A stretch of 64,000 nucleotides of DNA from Methylobacterium sp. Leaf108. Its GTDB lineage: Bacteria; Pseudomonadota; Alphaproteobacteria; Rhizobiales; Beijerinckiaceae. Numbering within the stretch: position 1 is the stretch's first letter; every line of letters starts with the position of its first letter. The stretch covers positions 28,496-92,495 of the forward strand of contig NZ_LMND01000007.1 of NCBI RefSeq assembly GCF_001423265.1, written 5' to 3'. This document shows, piece after piece, positions 35,800-44,694 of this stretch. The notes below the pieces were generated by a model, which was not told the origin of the DNA, searched no databases, and saw only the letters and a program-made list of their open reading frames with translations. The position numbers were made by a program, and so were the translations under genes.

Positions 35800-35839
35800 G
35801 GCCCCGCGAAGGGATCGCGAGCGATCCGGTGGCGGGGCC
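35800..35839. terminator. Hairpin after glcD
   Basis: GGCCCCGC (35800-35807) pairs with GCGGGGCC (35832-35839), with an inner GGATCGC / GCGATCC stem. A run of A precedes the left arm, so a T-tract exists only for the minus strand. For glcD it is a stem without T-run. Confidence 0.6.
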
Positions 35840-36021
35840 GAGTGGTGGGACGGAGATCGGAAAGCTGTTGAGACTTGATCGCCGGCCGCTGTCGAAGCGC
35901 GCACCTTGGGAAGGAAGAGCACTCTGACGGGGATAATCGTTCCGCAGGCTATCCGTTCCGGCCGCAGTGCGACATCCGCTAAATCCCTTCGCGGGGGACG
36001 ATTGCGCATCATGGTCAATAT

Positions 36022-37263
36022 TTGCGGTGGACGGTGAGGCCGGCCCCTCCTTCCGGCGGCGGCGGCGAGGTCTTCCTGGCGTTCCTCAGGCTCGGGCTCA
36101 CCGCCTTGGGCGGGCCGATCGCGCATCTGGGCTACTTCCGCACCGAGTTCGTGGAGCGCCGGCGCTGGCTCGACGAAGCGGCCTATGCCGATCTCGTGGC
36201 CCTGTGCCAGTTCCTGCCCGGCCCGGCCTCGAGCCAGGTCGGCCTCGCCATCGGCCTCCTGCGCGCCGGCCCGCTCGGGGCGCTGGCGGCCTTCACCGCC
36301 TTCACCCTCCCCTCGGCGCTGCTGCTGATCGCCTTCGCCTACGGGCTGACGGCGCTCGGCGCGGGCCTCGGCGGCGGCTGGCTGCATGGCTTGAAGGCGG
36401 TGACCGTGGCGGTGGTGGCCCAGGCCGTGCTCGGGATGGCCCGCACCCTCGCCCCCGACCGGACGCGGGCGACGCTGGCCGTGGCGGCCATGATCCTCGC
36501 CCTGGCGCTGCCGGGGACGACGGGCCAGATCGGCGCCATCCTGCTCGGCGCCGCCCTCGGGTTCTTCCTGCCCGGCGCATCTCTCCTGCCCGGCGCCTCC
36601 CTCCTGCCTAGCACGCCGCCGGCGGCCACTGCGGAAGCGACCCGGACGCGCCTGAGCCGGACCACCGGGCTTGCCTCCCTCGGCCTCTACGCCCTCCTCC
36701 TGGCCGGGCTGCCCCTCGCCGCCGCCGCCGTCCCGAGCCAGGGCCTGTCCCTCGTCGATGCGTTCTACCGGGCCGGCGCCCTGGTGTTCGGCGGCGGGCA
36801 CGTGGTGCTGCCCCTCCTCCAGGGCGCGGTGGTGCCGCCGGGCTGGATGAGCAACGACACCTTCCTGGCCGGCTACGGCGCCGCCCAGGCCGTACCCGGC
36901 CCGCTGTTCACTTTCGCCGCCTATCTCGGCGCGGCGATGGGGCCGCAGCCCAACGGCTGGATCGGTGGCCTCCTGTGCCTCGGCGCGATCTTCCTGCCGG
37001 CGGTGCTGTTGGTGTTCGGCGCCCTGCCCTTCTGGGAGTCTCTACGGACCCGGCCGCTGGCGCGCCGCATCCTGGCGGGCGTCAACGCGGCCGTGGTGGG
37101 CGTGCTGCTCGCCGCCCTCTACGACCCGGTCTGGACCGGCGGCATCCGTGGGCCCGCCGACGTCGCGCTGGCGGCGAGCGCGTACCTCGCCCTCGTCGTG
37201 TGGCGGGCACCGCCCTGGCTGGTGGTGATCGGCGGGGCCTTGGCGGGAGCGGGGGTGGGATGA
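36022..37263 (+). CDS. chrA: Chromate transporter (ChrA, two-domain)
   Basis: About 413 residues. The start is a TTG at 36022 or more likely the GTG at 36034, as no ATG fits. The two CHR domains are visible: FLRLGLTALGGPIAHLGYFRTEFVERRRWLDE with LPGPASSQVG, and FYRAGALVFGGGHVVLPLL with GYGAAQAVPGPLFTFAAYLGA. About 10-12 membrane segments. It expels chromate, and homologues are common without chromate exposure. A short tandem (PGASLLPGASLLP near residue 188) lies in the linker. Confidence 0.88.
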   Translation: MRWTVRPAPPSGGGGEVFLAFLRLGLTALGGPIAHLGYFRTEFVERRRWLDEAAYADLVALCQFLPGPASSQVGLAIGLLRAGPLGALAAFTAFTLPSALLLIAFAYGLTALGAGLGGGWLHGLKAVTVAVVAQAVLGMARTLAPDRTRATLAVAAMILALALPGTTGQIGAILLGAALGFFLPGASLLPGASLLPSTPPAATAEATRTRLSRTTGLASLGLYALLLAGLPLAAAAVPSQGLSLVDAFYRAGALVFGGGHVVLPLLQGAVVPPGWMSNDTFLAGYGAAQAVPGPLFTFAAYLGAAMGPQPNGWIGGLLCLGAIFLPAVLLVFGALPFWESLRTRPLARRILAGVNAAVVGVLLAALYDPVWTGGIRGPADVALAASAYLALVVWRAPPWLVVIGGALAGAGVG

Positions 37264-37279
37264 CGGCGGGCGAGGCCGC

Positions 37280-38125
37280 TCACGCCTCCACGCCGAACGG
37301 AATGCAGCGGAACGCGCCGTAGTCGCGTCGCGCCAGCCGTTCGGCGAGGGCGGGCAGGAACAGGTCGGCCTCCTGCGCCAGGCGCCAGGGCGGGTTGATC
37401 ACGATGAGCCCGTTGCCGTTGAGCCGGGTCGGGTCGGGTTCGGACACCATCAGGTCGAGGCGCAGGGCCGGCCGGGGCAGCGCGCGGTGGAGGTCGGCCA
37501 CCATCCGGTCGACGAGAACCACGTCCTTGATCGGGTACCAGGCGAGGTAGGTGCCGGTCGGCCACTTGGCGACCGCCTTGAGGAGGGCCGCGCCGAGGCG
37601 GTCGATCTCGCCGAGTTCCTCGTAGGGCGGGTCGATCAGCACCACGCCGCGGCGCTCCGGCGGCGGGACCATGGCGTTGAGCGCCGTCCAGCCGTCGAGA
37701 TGCATCACCTTGGTGCGTGAATCCTGGTTGTAGCGCGCCCGCAGGATCTCGGCGTCGGCGGGGTGCAGTTCGACGAAGACGCCCTGGTCGCCGGGCCGCA
37801 GGAACTCGCGGATCAGGGCGGGCGAGCCCGGATAGACCGACCCGCCGTGGCGGGCCTTCACCGCCGCCACCGCCGCCCGGTAGGGGGCGAGCAGGGCCTC
37901 GACCTCGCCTGAGAACGGCGCGTCGAGGCGGCCCCAGCCGTCGTGCCACTCGCCGGTGCGTCCGGCCTCGTCGCCGGTCAGGTCGTAGAAGCCCAGGCCC
38001 GCATGGGTGTCGATGGCCCGAAACGCAGTGGATTTGGCCTGGAGATGCACCAGCACCCGCGTCAGCACGAGGTGCTTGAGCACGTCCGCGAAATTGCCGG
38101 CGTGGAAGGCGTGGCGGTAGTTCAT
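37280..38125 (-). CDS. rlmJ: 23S rRNA (adenine2030-N6)-methyltransferase
   Basis: 281 residues. Starts MNYRHAFHAGNFADVLKHLVL, characteristic of RlmJ. FRAIDTHAGLGFYDL is SAM motif I and LIDPPYE the N6-adenine catalytic motif (DPPY). GNGLIVINPPW near the C-terminus is also conserved. It modifies A2030 of 23S rRNA. It is the last gene of a three-gene minus-strand run with RNase T2 and an exported protein. Confidence 0.93.
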   Translation of the reverse strand: MNYRHAFHAGNFADVLKHLVLTRVLVHLQAKSTAFRAIDTHAGLGFYDLTGDEAGRTGEWHDGWGRLDAPFSGEVEALLAPYRAAVAAVKARHGGSVYPGSPALIREFLRPGDQGVFVELHPADAEILRARYNQDSRTKVMHLDGWTALNAMVPPPERRGVVLIDPPYEELGEIDRLGAALLKAVAKWPTGTYLAWYPIKDVVLVDRMVADLHRALPRPALRLDLMVSEPDPTRLNGNGLIVINPPWRLAQEADLFLPALAERLARRDYGAFRCIPFGVEA

Positions 38126-38129
38126 GCGC

Positions 38130-38804
38130 CTACCGCGCCGCCTCGATGGTCACCTCGCCGGCCCGGCAGTTCCGGCGGGCGACCTCGGGGCACGGCGTGA
38201 AATCGCGAAGGTCCTTCGAGAAGCAGATGCGGACCTCCTGCAGCCGGCCGCGGGTGCAGGTGACGGACATCATGTCCGGGCGCAGGCCGCGGTTGGCCGC
38301 CACGAACTGGCGGGCGACCTCGATGGGGGCGACGCGCCGCTCCTCGTTGGCGCTCTTGAAGGCGTCGGGGATGGTGACGGCCAGGCGCGCCTGCTTCGCC
38401 GCCTGGAAGTAGGCGGTCGGGTCGAGGCCCGAGCAGGTACCGTGCCTGCGCCACTCGTGCCGGGCCAGCCCCTCCGAGGGATAGACCTCGCCGGCGGCCT
38501 CGATCGCCTGACGGGTCGGCGCGCGCACCACGCTCGAACAATCGGACGGGTAGCCGCGGGCGTATTGCGGCCACAGGCCGTGGACGACGAAGCCGAGGCC
38601 GCGCCCCGGCCGGCACTGGCCGTCGCCGTCCCGGCGCCCCCCCGTGCCCTCGCAATAGGCCGGCGACCACGACAGGGCGAGGACGTAGAAGTCGAACGTG
38701 CCCGGCGTGCCGCCGCGGTCCTCGTTGAAGCCGCCGCCGAACCCCTGCGCCAGCGCCGGCCCCGTCAGGAGGACGGCTGCGGCCAGCGCGACGAGGCGCC
38801 TCAA
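38130..38804 (-). CDS. Secreted ribonuclease T2
   Basis: 224 residues. Signal peptide to about residue 20. The two catalytic blocks are present: FVVHGLWPQ (H75) and HEWRRHGTC (116-124). Several Cys likely form disulfides. It starts with TTG at 38804, overlapping the stop of the upstream gene (TTGA), which indicates translational coupling. Cleaves RNA in the periplasm or outside the cell. Confidence 0.9.
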   Translation of the reverse strand: MRRLVALAAAVLLTGPALAQGFGGGFNEDRGGTPGTFDFYVLALSWSPAYCEGTGGRRDGDGQCRPGRGLGFVVHGLWPQYARGYPSDCSSVVRAPTRQAIEAAGEVYPSEGLARHEWRRHGTCSGLDPTAYFQAAKQARLAVTIPDAFKSANEERRVAPIEVARQFVAANRGLRPDMMSVTCTRGRLQEVRICFSKDLRDFTPCPEVARRNCRAGEVTIEAAR

Positions 38805-39268
38805 GGCCGGGCTTCGCGGCAGGCGGTGGCGTAGGCGAAGGCGAGGTTGCGGTCGAGACCGTGGACGCAGAACTCGACGCCGAAGCCCGCCCCGATCAGG
38901 CCGAGCCCCTCGCGCACCGAATAATCGACCTTGCGCCGGACCCCGTCCGAGGTGGTGGCCACCGCCGAGCAGAACCGGCGCGGGTAAGTGTCGAGGCCCC
39001 AGGGCCGCCAGGCGGTACGCTCGACCCGGTCGTAGGACACGATGGTGAGCGAGGAGTTCCAGAACTTCGCCTCCTTCTCGGCGAACTGGGTCGCGACCTT
39101 CTCCAGGACGGCGGTGTCCTGGCAGCCGGGAATGTCGCCGTCGAAGGGAAACAGCCGCTCCTCGGCCGGGGTGATCTCCTCGCGGGCCGAGCGGGCGAGG
39201 GCCGGCTGGAGCGCGCCGGCCAGGGTCAGGCCGAGGGCGAAGGCGGTGAGAAGGGGATTCGGGCGCAT
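38801..39268 (-). CDS. Exported protein upstream of RNase T2
   Basis: 155 residues from MRPNPLLTAFALGLTLAGALQPALA (signal peptide). The mature part shows FPFDGDIPGCQDTAVLEKVATQFAEKEAKFWNS, RRFCSAVATTSDGVRRKVDYSVREG and FCVHGLDRNLAFAYATACREARP with four Cys. It resembles conserved alphaproteobacterial periplasmic proteins of unknown role. It overlaps the RNase T2 start by four bases. Confidence 0.75.
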   Translation of the reverse strand: MRPNPLLTAFALGLTLAGALQPALARSAREEITPAEERLFPFDGDIPGCQDTAVLEKVATQFAEKEAKFWNSSLTIVSYDRVERTAWRPWGLDTYPRRFCSAVATTSDGVRRKVDYSVREGLGLIGAGFGVEFCVHGLDRNLAFAYATACREARP

Positions 39269-39448
39269 GCCGGCGTCGTCCGCTGGAGGGCTTTTTCGGT
39301 TCCCCGGGACGATGGTCCCTACCGCCCCGCTGTCAAGCGCACGGCGGCGGGGCACCGCGTTTTGGCGACGGCCTGGGGTTTGGCGGGCACAGTGCGGCCA
39401 TGGCACCACCGGGCATCGCCGTGACGGGCGCGAATCCGGGCAGCGGGG

Positions 39449-40522
39449 CTATTCCTTGATCGCGAAGCGCTGGCGGAACTCCACCGGGCCGCCGTTGTGG
39501 CTCAGATCGACCCGGTACTGACCGGGCGGCCAGCCGGTGTCGGGCTTGCTGACGCTGGACGAGACCAACGGACTCGCCCCCAGCGGGATCGCGACCGACG
39601 CGATCGTGAAGTTCGGCGGGGCGGCGGCGCCCGTCTTCTCCGCGACCCAGGTCGCCGTGAGGGTGTCGCCGGGCTTCACGCCGCGCACCTCGACGGCCAC
39701 CAGGATCTTTGGGGTATCGCGGGCGAAGACCGCCTGAGGCGGAACGTCGCCGTCGCCCGGGAAGGTCATGGCCTGCGAGACGTGGGCGGAGGGGGTCGCG
39801 GCTGCGGGGGAAGCCCCCGCCGGGGCCGGTGCCGGTGCCGGTGGCGCCGCAGCCGCGACGACCGCCGCCGGCGCGCCGTCGCACCGCCGCAGCGACTCGT
39901 AGCCCTGCGGGAAGCCGGCGAGGTGGAAGTCCGCGTCGGCGCCGTCCAGCTTCAGGATCATCGTCTTGGCGGCCAGGAGGTTCGGCACGATGGTGGCCGG
40001 CAGCTCCGCGGTCAGGGTCTGGCCATCGCCCGTCCAGGCGGACTTCGCGATGGCGGTCGTCTTGTCGAGGACGAGGGGGACCCGGATCTTCTCGTTCTTG
40101 TCCCAGGTCCAGTGCTCGTAGACGAACGTCATCACGACCTTGTCGCCCGCCAGGGCGAAGACCAAGGCGTTCCCGGCGTTGTCGTCGGCCGGGTCCTTGT
40201 AGGACTTGCTCATCATGCAGGCCGGGCCGCGCGCCGCGCGCTCGATCTCCCAGCCCCCGGCCTTCTCGAAGGGGATTTCGCCCGCCGCCAGCGCCGGGCC
40301 GGCGAACAGGGCGAGGGCGGTGGCGGCGGCGACACGGCCGGACGCCCCGGTCGGGTTCGTCTTGGCCAACTCAACCGTCTTGGCCAACTCAATCGTCTTG
40401 GCCAACTCAATCGTCTTGGCCAACTCAATCGTCTTGGCCAACTCAATCGTCTTGGCCAACTCAATCGTCTTGGCCGACCGAGGTGACACCCGATGTCCCC
40501 GGGCGCCTGCCGTCTTCACCAT
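39449..40522 (-). CDS. Exported protein with N-terminal hexapeptide repeats
   Basis: 357 residues from the ATG at 40522, chosen because AGGAG lies 7 bases upstream. An ATG at 40552 is less well supported. Residues 17-52 are five AKTIEL and one AKTVEL repeats encoded by 18-bp units. They precede a hydrophobic segment (about 63-80, VAAATALALFAGPALAAGE) that looks like a signal peptide. Then come an about 140-residue domain (GGWEIERAARGPACMMSKSY onward), an Ala/Pro linker and a C-terminal beta-rich domain ending FRQRFAIKE. Family unknown. Confidence 0.72.
   Translation of the reverse strand: MVKTAGARGHRVSPRSAKTIELAKTIELAKTIELAKTIELAKTIELAKTVELAKTNPTGASGRVAAATALALFAGPALAAGEIPFEKAGGWEIERAARGPACMMSKSYKDPADDNAGNALVFALAGDKVVMTFVYEHWTWDKNEKIRVPLVLDKTTAIAKSAWTGDGQTLTAELPATIVPNLLAAKTMILKLDGADADFHLAGFPQGYESLRRCDGAPAAVVAAAAPPAPAPAPAGASPAAATPSAHVSQAMTFPGDGDVPPQAVFARDTPKILVAVEVRGVKPGDTLTATWVAEKTGAAAPPNFTIASVAIPLGASPLVSSSVSKPDTGWPPGQYRVDLSHNGGPVEFRQRFAIKE
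40361..40468. repeat. 18-bp in-frame minisatellite (six units)
   Basis: CTTGGCCAACTCAACCGT (40361-40378) followed by five identical CTTGGCCAACTCAATCGT units (40379-40468) and a partial seventh. They encode AKTVEL and AKTIEL on the minus strand. The perfect identity of five units implies recent expansion by slippage. Unit length is a multiple of three, so copy-number change keeps the frame. Confidence 0.97.
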
Positions 40523-40668
40523 CGCAAAGCTCCTGCTCGAAGCTTCAGCCATGCTTGAAACACGGAATCACCGTCAACGCACGAAGCGGGGCATGGACAA
40601 TCCGATCGCCGGAATCCGTGGGATCGGCACGGATTGTCCGTCCGAACCGCGCCTGGAGGGCCTTATCT

Positions 40669-41673
40669 CTAGTAGATCGGCCCCGGCATCGCGCCGGGCG
40701 CGGCGAGCGGCAGCGGCTCGGCGAAGCCCGGGGCCGGCTCCTCGTAGGCGGCGATGGCCGGACGGCGCGGGGCCGGGGCGCGCGGCGGGGCGGCGGCGTA
40801 GGCCGAGGGCGCCGACGGAGCCGCGGGCGCGCGGGCGACCGGGTTGGGCGCGCGCGGCGCCTGCCGGGAGGACATCGGGCTGGCGCCGTAGGGGTCGTCC
40901 TCCTCGAGGTCGACCGGTCCCTGGGGCGGCGCCGGCTGGTAGGCCGGGGCGGGGCGGCGCGTGGCGGGGCGGACGCTGCCGTCGGCGCTCAGCTGCGGCT
41001 CGAACTTGAGGATCGGCTTGCAGACCCGGCGCAGGCCGCGCGGGTCGTGGCGGGCGAGATCCACGTGGATGTGGTCGTAGTGGAACATGTCCGAGCCCGG
41101 CGCCAGCACGGTCGAGAAGCGCTGGCAGGCCCCGTAGAAGACCTCGCGCAGGAACCCCTGTTCGGCCTGCGTGCCGCGCCAGCCGCCCTTGACGGTGATG
41201 ACGTAGCCGTCGGCGAGCTTGAACGACATGATGTCGAGGGCATTGCCGAACGAATGCTCGGAGAGCTTGGCGCCGACCTGGTTGTTGCGGCCGCGGCAGG
41301 CGTAGGAGCCGGCGTTGATCTCGGCCACCGGCTGCCCGAAGTACAGGCTGGCGGCGGGCTGGATGGTGTCGGCGAGCCAGGCCTCGGCCTCGGCGATCGC
41401 CGGGCAGGCCAGCGTCATGCGCTGCTTGAGCGCCACCGAGCCCTTGCCCAGCCGCGTCACCCGGAACGGCTGCTGCATGCCGCAGGTGCCCGGCCCCTCG
41501 ATCGCCTTGGCGGGGGTGACGAACTCGGTCTGTTCCACGAGCTTCTTGGCGAGGCAGGCCTGTTCGGCCTGGTCGCGCCAGGGCTCGCGCTGCTCGAACT
41601 TGTTGAGCGCACAGCCGGTGAGCCCCGCGCCGGACAGCGCAAGGGCGGAAAACGCGAGAACGCTACGCCACAT
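40669..41673 (-). CDS. Lipoprotein with extensin-like C-terminal domain
   Basis: 334 residues. Lipobox LTGC near residue 21. The extensin-like domain (PF06904 type) covers about 40-215 with paired Cys, SEHSFGNALDIMSF and HYDHIHVDLARH, residues reminiscent of M15-type D,D-carboxypeptidases. The last 110 residues are Pro/Ala/Arg-rich and probably disordered. Probably an envelope or peptidoglycan-associated protein; enzymatic activity is unproven. Confidence 0.87.
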   Translation of the reverse strand: MWRSVLAFSALALSGAGLTGCALNKFEQREPWRDQAEQACLAKKLVEQTEFVTPAKAIEGPGTCGMQQPFRVTRLGKGSVALKQRMTLACPAIAEAEAWLADTIQPAASLYFGQPVAEINAGSYACRGRNNQVGAKLSEHSFGNALDIMSFKLADGYVITVKGGWRGTQAEQGFLREVFYGACQRFSTVLAPGSDMFHYDHIHVDLARHDPRGLRRVCKPILKFEPQLSADGSVRPATRRPAPAYQPAPPQGPVDLEEDDPYGASPMSSRQAPRAPNPVARAPAAPSAPSAYAAAPPRAPAPRRPAIAAYEEPAPGFAEPLPLAAPGAMPGPIY

Positions 41674-41787
41674 GACGGAGACAATGCGAGCGATCGCGTA
41701 AACGGGGCGTCAACGCTGACAGCCGGTCGCCGCGCTGCCTGTGGACGGCTGTTGACAGATCGTGCGCGGCGCAACACGGGAGGGGCC

Positions 41788-43020
41788 ATGCTGTCCCTCG
41801 TCGATCTGCGCACCCGCATCGCCTCCGGCGCCCTCTCGCCGCAGGCCGCCGTCGCCCTGTGCCAGGAGGCGATCGCCGCCCGCGAAGCGGAGGTCGGCGC
41901 TTTGGTGCGCCACCTGCCCGATCCGGTGGTGGCCGCCTCCGGCCCGCTGGCCGGCATCGCGGTGGGGATCAAGGACATCATCGACACCGCCGACATGCCC
42001 ACCGAGATGGGCTCGGCCATCTACGCCGGCTGGCGGCCCAAGGCCGATGCCGCCATCGTCTCGCGGCTGCGCGCGCTCGGCGCCGTTCCCCTCGCCAAGA
42101 CCACCACCTGCCCCTTCGCCGGCCTCGACCCGACCGGCACCCGCAACCCGCGCGACCTGCGCCATACCCCCGGCGGCTCCTCGGCCGGCTCGGCGGCGGC
42201 GGTGGCCGCCGGCATGCTGCCCCTGGCGCTGGGCACCCAGACCGGCGGCTCGGTGATCCGCCCGGCCGCCTATTGCGGGATCGCGGCGGTCAAGCCGTCG
42301 TTCCGGCTGCTGCCGATGGTCGGCGTCAAGACCTTCTCCTGGGCGCTCGATACGCTCGGCCTGTTCGGGGCCGGCGTGCGCGACGTCGCCCATGCCTTGG
42401 CGCTCCTGGCCGACCGTCCCGAGATCGATCTCCCGCGAGCCCCCGGCGCGCCGCGCATCGGCGTGGTGCGCCAGGCGTTCGCCGGCACCGCCGAGGCGGA
42501 CGCCTATGACGCCCTCGCCGCGGCCGTGCGCGCCGCCGAGGCCGCCGGGGCGAGCGTGCGCGACCTGGCCCTGCCGGATGTCCTGGCGGAGGCCTTCGCC
42601 GCCCACGGGATCGTGCAGGATGTCGAGGCGCGTCAGGCGCTGGCCTGGGAATACGCCCACCATCGCGCCGCCCTGGGGCCGATGCTGGGGCCGCAGCTCG
42701 ATGCGGCGCAAGGGATCGGCGCCGCCGACTACGACCGGGCCCGCCGCAGCGCCCATCGCGGCCGGCGCGCCCTCAAGGACGTGTTCGGCGAGGTCGACGT
42801 GCTGCTCACCCTCTCCGCCCCGGGCCGCGCCCCGGCCGGGTTGACCAGCACCGGCGCCTCCACCTTCAATCGCCTCTGGACCCTGATGGGCGTGCCCTGC
42901 GTCACCGTCCCGGTGCCGGGGCCGGGCCTGCCGCTCGGCGTCCAGGTCATAGCCCGCTTCGGCGACGACGGCCGGGCGCTGTCGGCGGCGGCGATGATCG
43001 AGGCGGCGCTGGCCGCCTGA
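41788..43020 (+). CDS. Amidase-signature family amidase
   Basis: 410 residues from ATG at 41788, with GGGAGGGG upstream. The Ser-cisSer-Lys set is visible: VGIKDIIDT, GGSSAGSAAAVAAG and LGTQTGGSVIRPAAYCG. FAGLDPTGTRNPRD follows the first motif. Substrate unknown; such enzymes may be aryl-acylamidases or Glu-tRNA-independent amidases. No gatB partner is near, so GatA is unlikely. A LysE gene follows. Confidence 0.9.
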   Translation: MLSLVDLRTRIASGALSPQAAVALCQEAIAAREAEVGALVRHLPDPVVAASGPLAGIAVGIKDIIDTADMPTEMGSAIYAGWRPKADAAIVSRLRALGAVPLAKTTTCPFAGLDPTGTRNPRDLRHTPGGSSAGSAAAVAAGMLPLALGTQTGGSVIRPAAYCGIAAVKPSFRLLPMVGVKTFSWALDTLGLFGAGVRDVAHALALLADRPEIDLPRAPGAPRIGVVRQAFAGTAEADAYDALAAAVRAAEAAGASVRDLALPDVLAEAFAAHGIVQDVEARQALAWEYAHHRAALGPMLGPQLDAAQGIGAADYDRARRSAHRGRRALKDVFGEVDVLLTLSAPGRAPAGLTSTGASTFNRLWTLMGVPCVTVPVPGPGLPLGVQVIARFGDDGRALSAAAMIEAALAA

Positions 43021-43048
43021 CCGCGGGGCGGTCCGGGGAAGGAGCACC

Positions 43049-43666
43049 ATGTCCGCCGAGACCCTCCTCGCCTTTGCCGGGACCTGCTTCCTGATCGAGG
43101 TGACGCCGGGGCCGAACATGGCCTATCTCGCCGTGCTGAGCGCGGGCAGCGGGCGGCGGGCCGGGTTCGCCGCCACCGCCGGAATCGCCCTGGGGCTCCT
43201 GGCGGTGGGGTCGGCGGCCGCCTTCGGCCTCGCCTCGCTGATCGCCGGTTCGCCCCTCGCCTACGAGGCCCTGCGCTGGGGCGGCGTCGCCTACCTGCTG
43301 TGGCTGGCCTGGGACGGCTGGCGCGGCGCCGAGACCTCGGCGGTCGAGACCGAAGCTCCGGTGGCGGACATGCGCTATTTCCGCCGCGGCCTCGTGACGA
43401 ACCTCCTCAATCCGAAGGCGGCGGTGTTCTACGTCGCGGTGCTGCCGAGCTTCGTCGACGCAGGCGCACCGGTGCTGCGCCAGACCCTGGTCCTGTCCGC
43501 CGTCTATGTCGCCATCGCCACCGCCATCCACGCCGGCATCGTCGCCCTGGCGGGTATCGCCCGGCCGTTCCTCGAAGACCCGGCCCGCAACCGCATCCTG
43601 CGGCGCACCCTGTCCCTCGCGCTCGCCGCGATCGCCCTCTGGTTCGCCTACAGCACGCGACGCTGA
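43049..43666 (+). CDS. LysE/RhtB-family amino-acid exporter
   Basis: 205 residues, about six membrane helices. The family signature TPGPNMAYLAVLSAGSGRRAG is near residue 18 and FRRGLVTNLLNPKAAVFYVAVLPSF near 108. Exports amino acids or derivatives such as homoserine. GGAAGGAGC precedes the ATG. It lies 28 bp after the amidase and may be in its operon. Confidence 0.9.
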   Translation: MSAETLLAFAGTCFLIEVTPGPNMAYLAVLSAGSGRRAGFAATAGIALGLLAVGSAAAFGLASLIAGSPLAYEALRWGGVAYLLWLAWDGWRGAETSAVETEAPVADMRYFRRGLVTNLLNPKAAVFYVAVLPSFVDAGAPVLRQTLVLSAVYVAIATAIHAGIVALAGIARPFLEDPARNRILRRTLSLALAAIALWFAYSTRR

Positions 43667-43808
43667 CCGGGCCTTTCGCGATGCCGGATGAGGCACGCGC
43701 CGAGCCCCCCGAAGCGGGTGCCGTTTTCGGGGCGGATGGCATAGATCGACCCCTCGCGCGTCCCCCTGCCGGGGCGCCTCCCCTCTCGCCGGATGGACCG
43801 GATCTCCG

Positions 43809-44567
43809 ATGCCACCCTGGAAACGCGCCGTCGCCCGGGCCTTCGACCGCGCCGAGGACTACGAATCCGCCGCGGCGATCCAGCCCGTGGCCGCCGCCGG
43901 CCTCGCCCGCGCCATCGCGGCCGAGACCCTCGCACCGGCCCCGCGCGTCCTCGAGGTCGGCTGCGGCACCGGCCTCCTGACGCGGGCCTTGCGGGAAACG
44001 CTGCCGGATGCCGCGATGGTGGTGTCCGACATCGCCCCCGCCATGGTCGCGCGCTGCCGCACCCGCATGGGCGAGGGGTTCGCGGGGCGCTTCCTCGTGA
44101 TGGACGCCGAAGCGCCGTGCCTCTCGCCCGGCTTCGACCTCGTCGCCTCCAACCTCGCCGCGCAATGGTTCGAGGATCTGCCCGCGACCTTGGCGGGGCT
44201 CGCGGGCCTCCTCGCCCCCGGCGGCCTCCTGGCGGTGACGACGCTGGCCGCCGGCACCTTTCGCGAGTGGGCCGATGCGCATGCGGCGGTCGGCCTGGTG
44301 CCGGGAACGCCGGCCTATCCCGAGGTGTCCGAGCTGCGCGCGATGTCGTTTGCCGGCTGCACCACCCGCGTGAGCGTCGCCCCCCTGGTCGAGGCCCATG
44401 GGGACGGCCGCGCCTTCCTGCGGTCGTTGCGCGCCATCGGCGCCAGTACGCCGGCCGGACGCCGCGCCCTCTCGCCGGGCGCCCTGCGCCGGGTGCTCCA
44501 GGTCTTCGAGGCGGGCGGCGCCAGCGTCACCTATGCGGTCGCCACCTGCCTGATCCGGCGGGACTGA
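43809..44567 (+). CDS. SAM-dependent methyltransferase, BioC-like
   Basis: 252 residues. FDRAEDYESAAAIQPVAAAGLARAI matches the N-terminal pattern of BioC-type malonyl-ACP methyltransferases. Motif I is VLEVGCGTGLLTRAL, and FDLVASNLAAQWFEDL also fits BioC. No bio genes are in the window, so biotin synthesis is inferred from sequence pattern alone. Confidence 0.75.
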   Translation: MPPWKRAVARAFDRAEDYESAAAIQPVAAAGLARAIAAETLAPAPRVLEVGCGTGLLTRALRETLPDAAMVVSDIAPAMVARCRTRMGEGFAGRFLVMDAEAPCLSPGFDLVASNLAAQWFEDLPATLAGLAGLLAPGGLLAVTTLAAGTFREWADAHAAVGLVPGTPAYPEVSELRAMSFAGCTTRVSVAPLVEAHGDGRAFLRSLRAIGASTPAGRRALSPGALRRVLQVFEAGGASVTYAVATCLIRRD

Positions 44568-44694
44568 GCGGAACCGGCCCGCGACGACTTTCCTGTGAAG
44601 AAAAATTCCTTCCTCGGATTGACCGGCGACAACCGGCGGGCTTAGGGTTTCGGCGACGGCAGCGAGCCGGTGTTCGGAAAAAAGCCCCCTCCCG

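Noticed and set aside
40361..40468. CRISPR array
   Set aside because: Units are contiguous 18-bp repeats without spacers and they encode protein.
39449..40522. Invasion-associated locus B protein
   Set aside because: The domain after the signal peptide shares only general features; the key IalB pattern is not visible.
41788..43020. GatA subunit of Glu-tRNA amidotransferase
   Set aside because: No gatB/gatC nearby and the enzyme is short at 410 residues.
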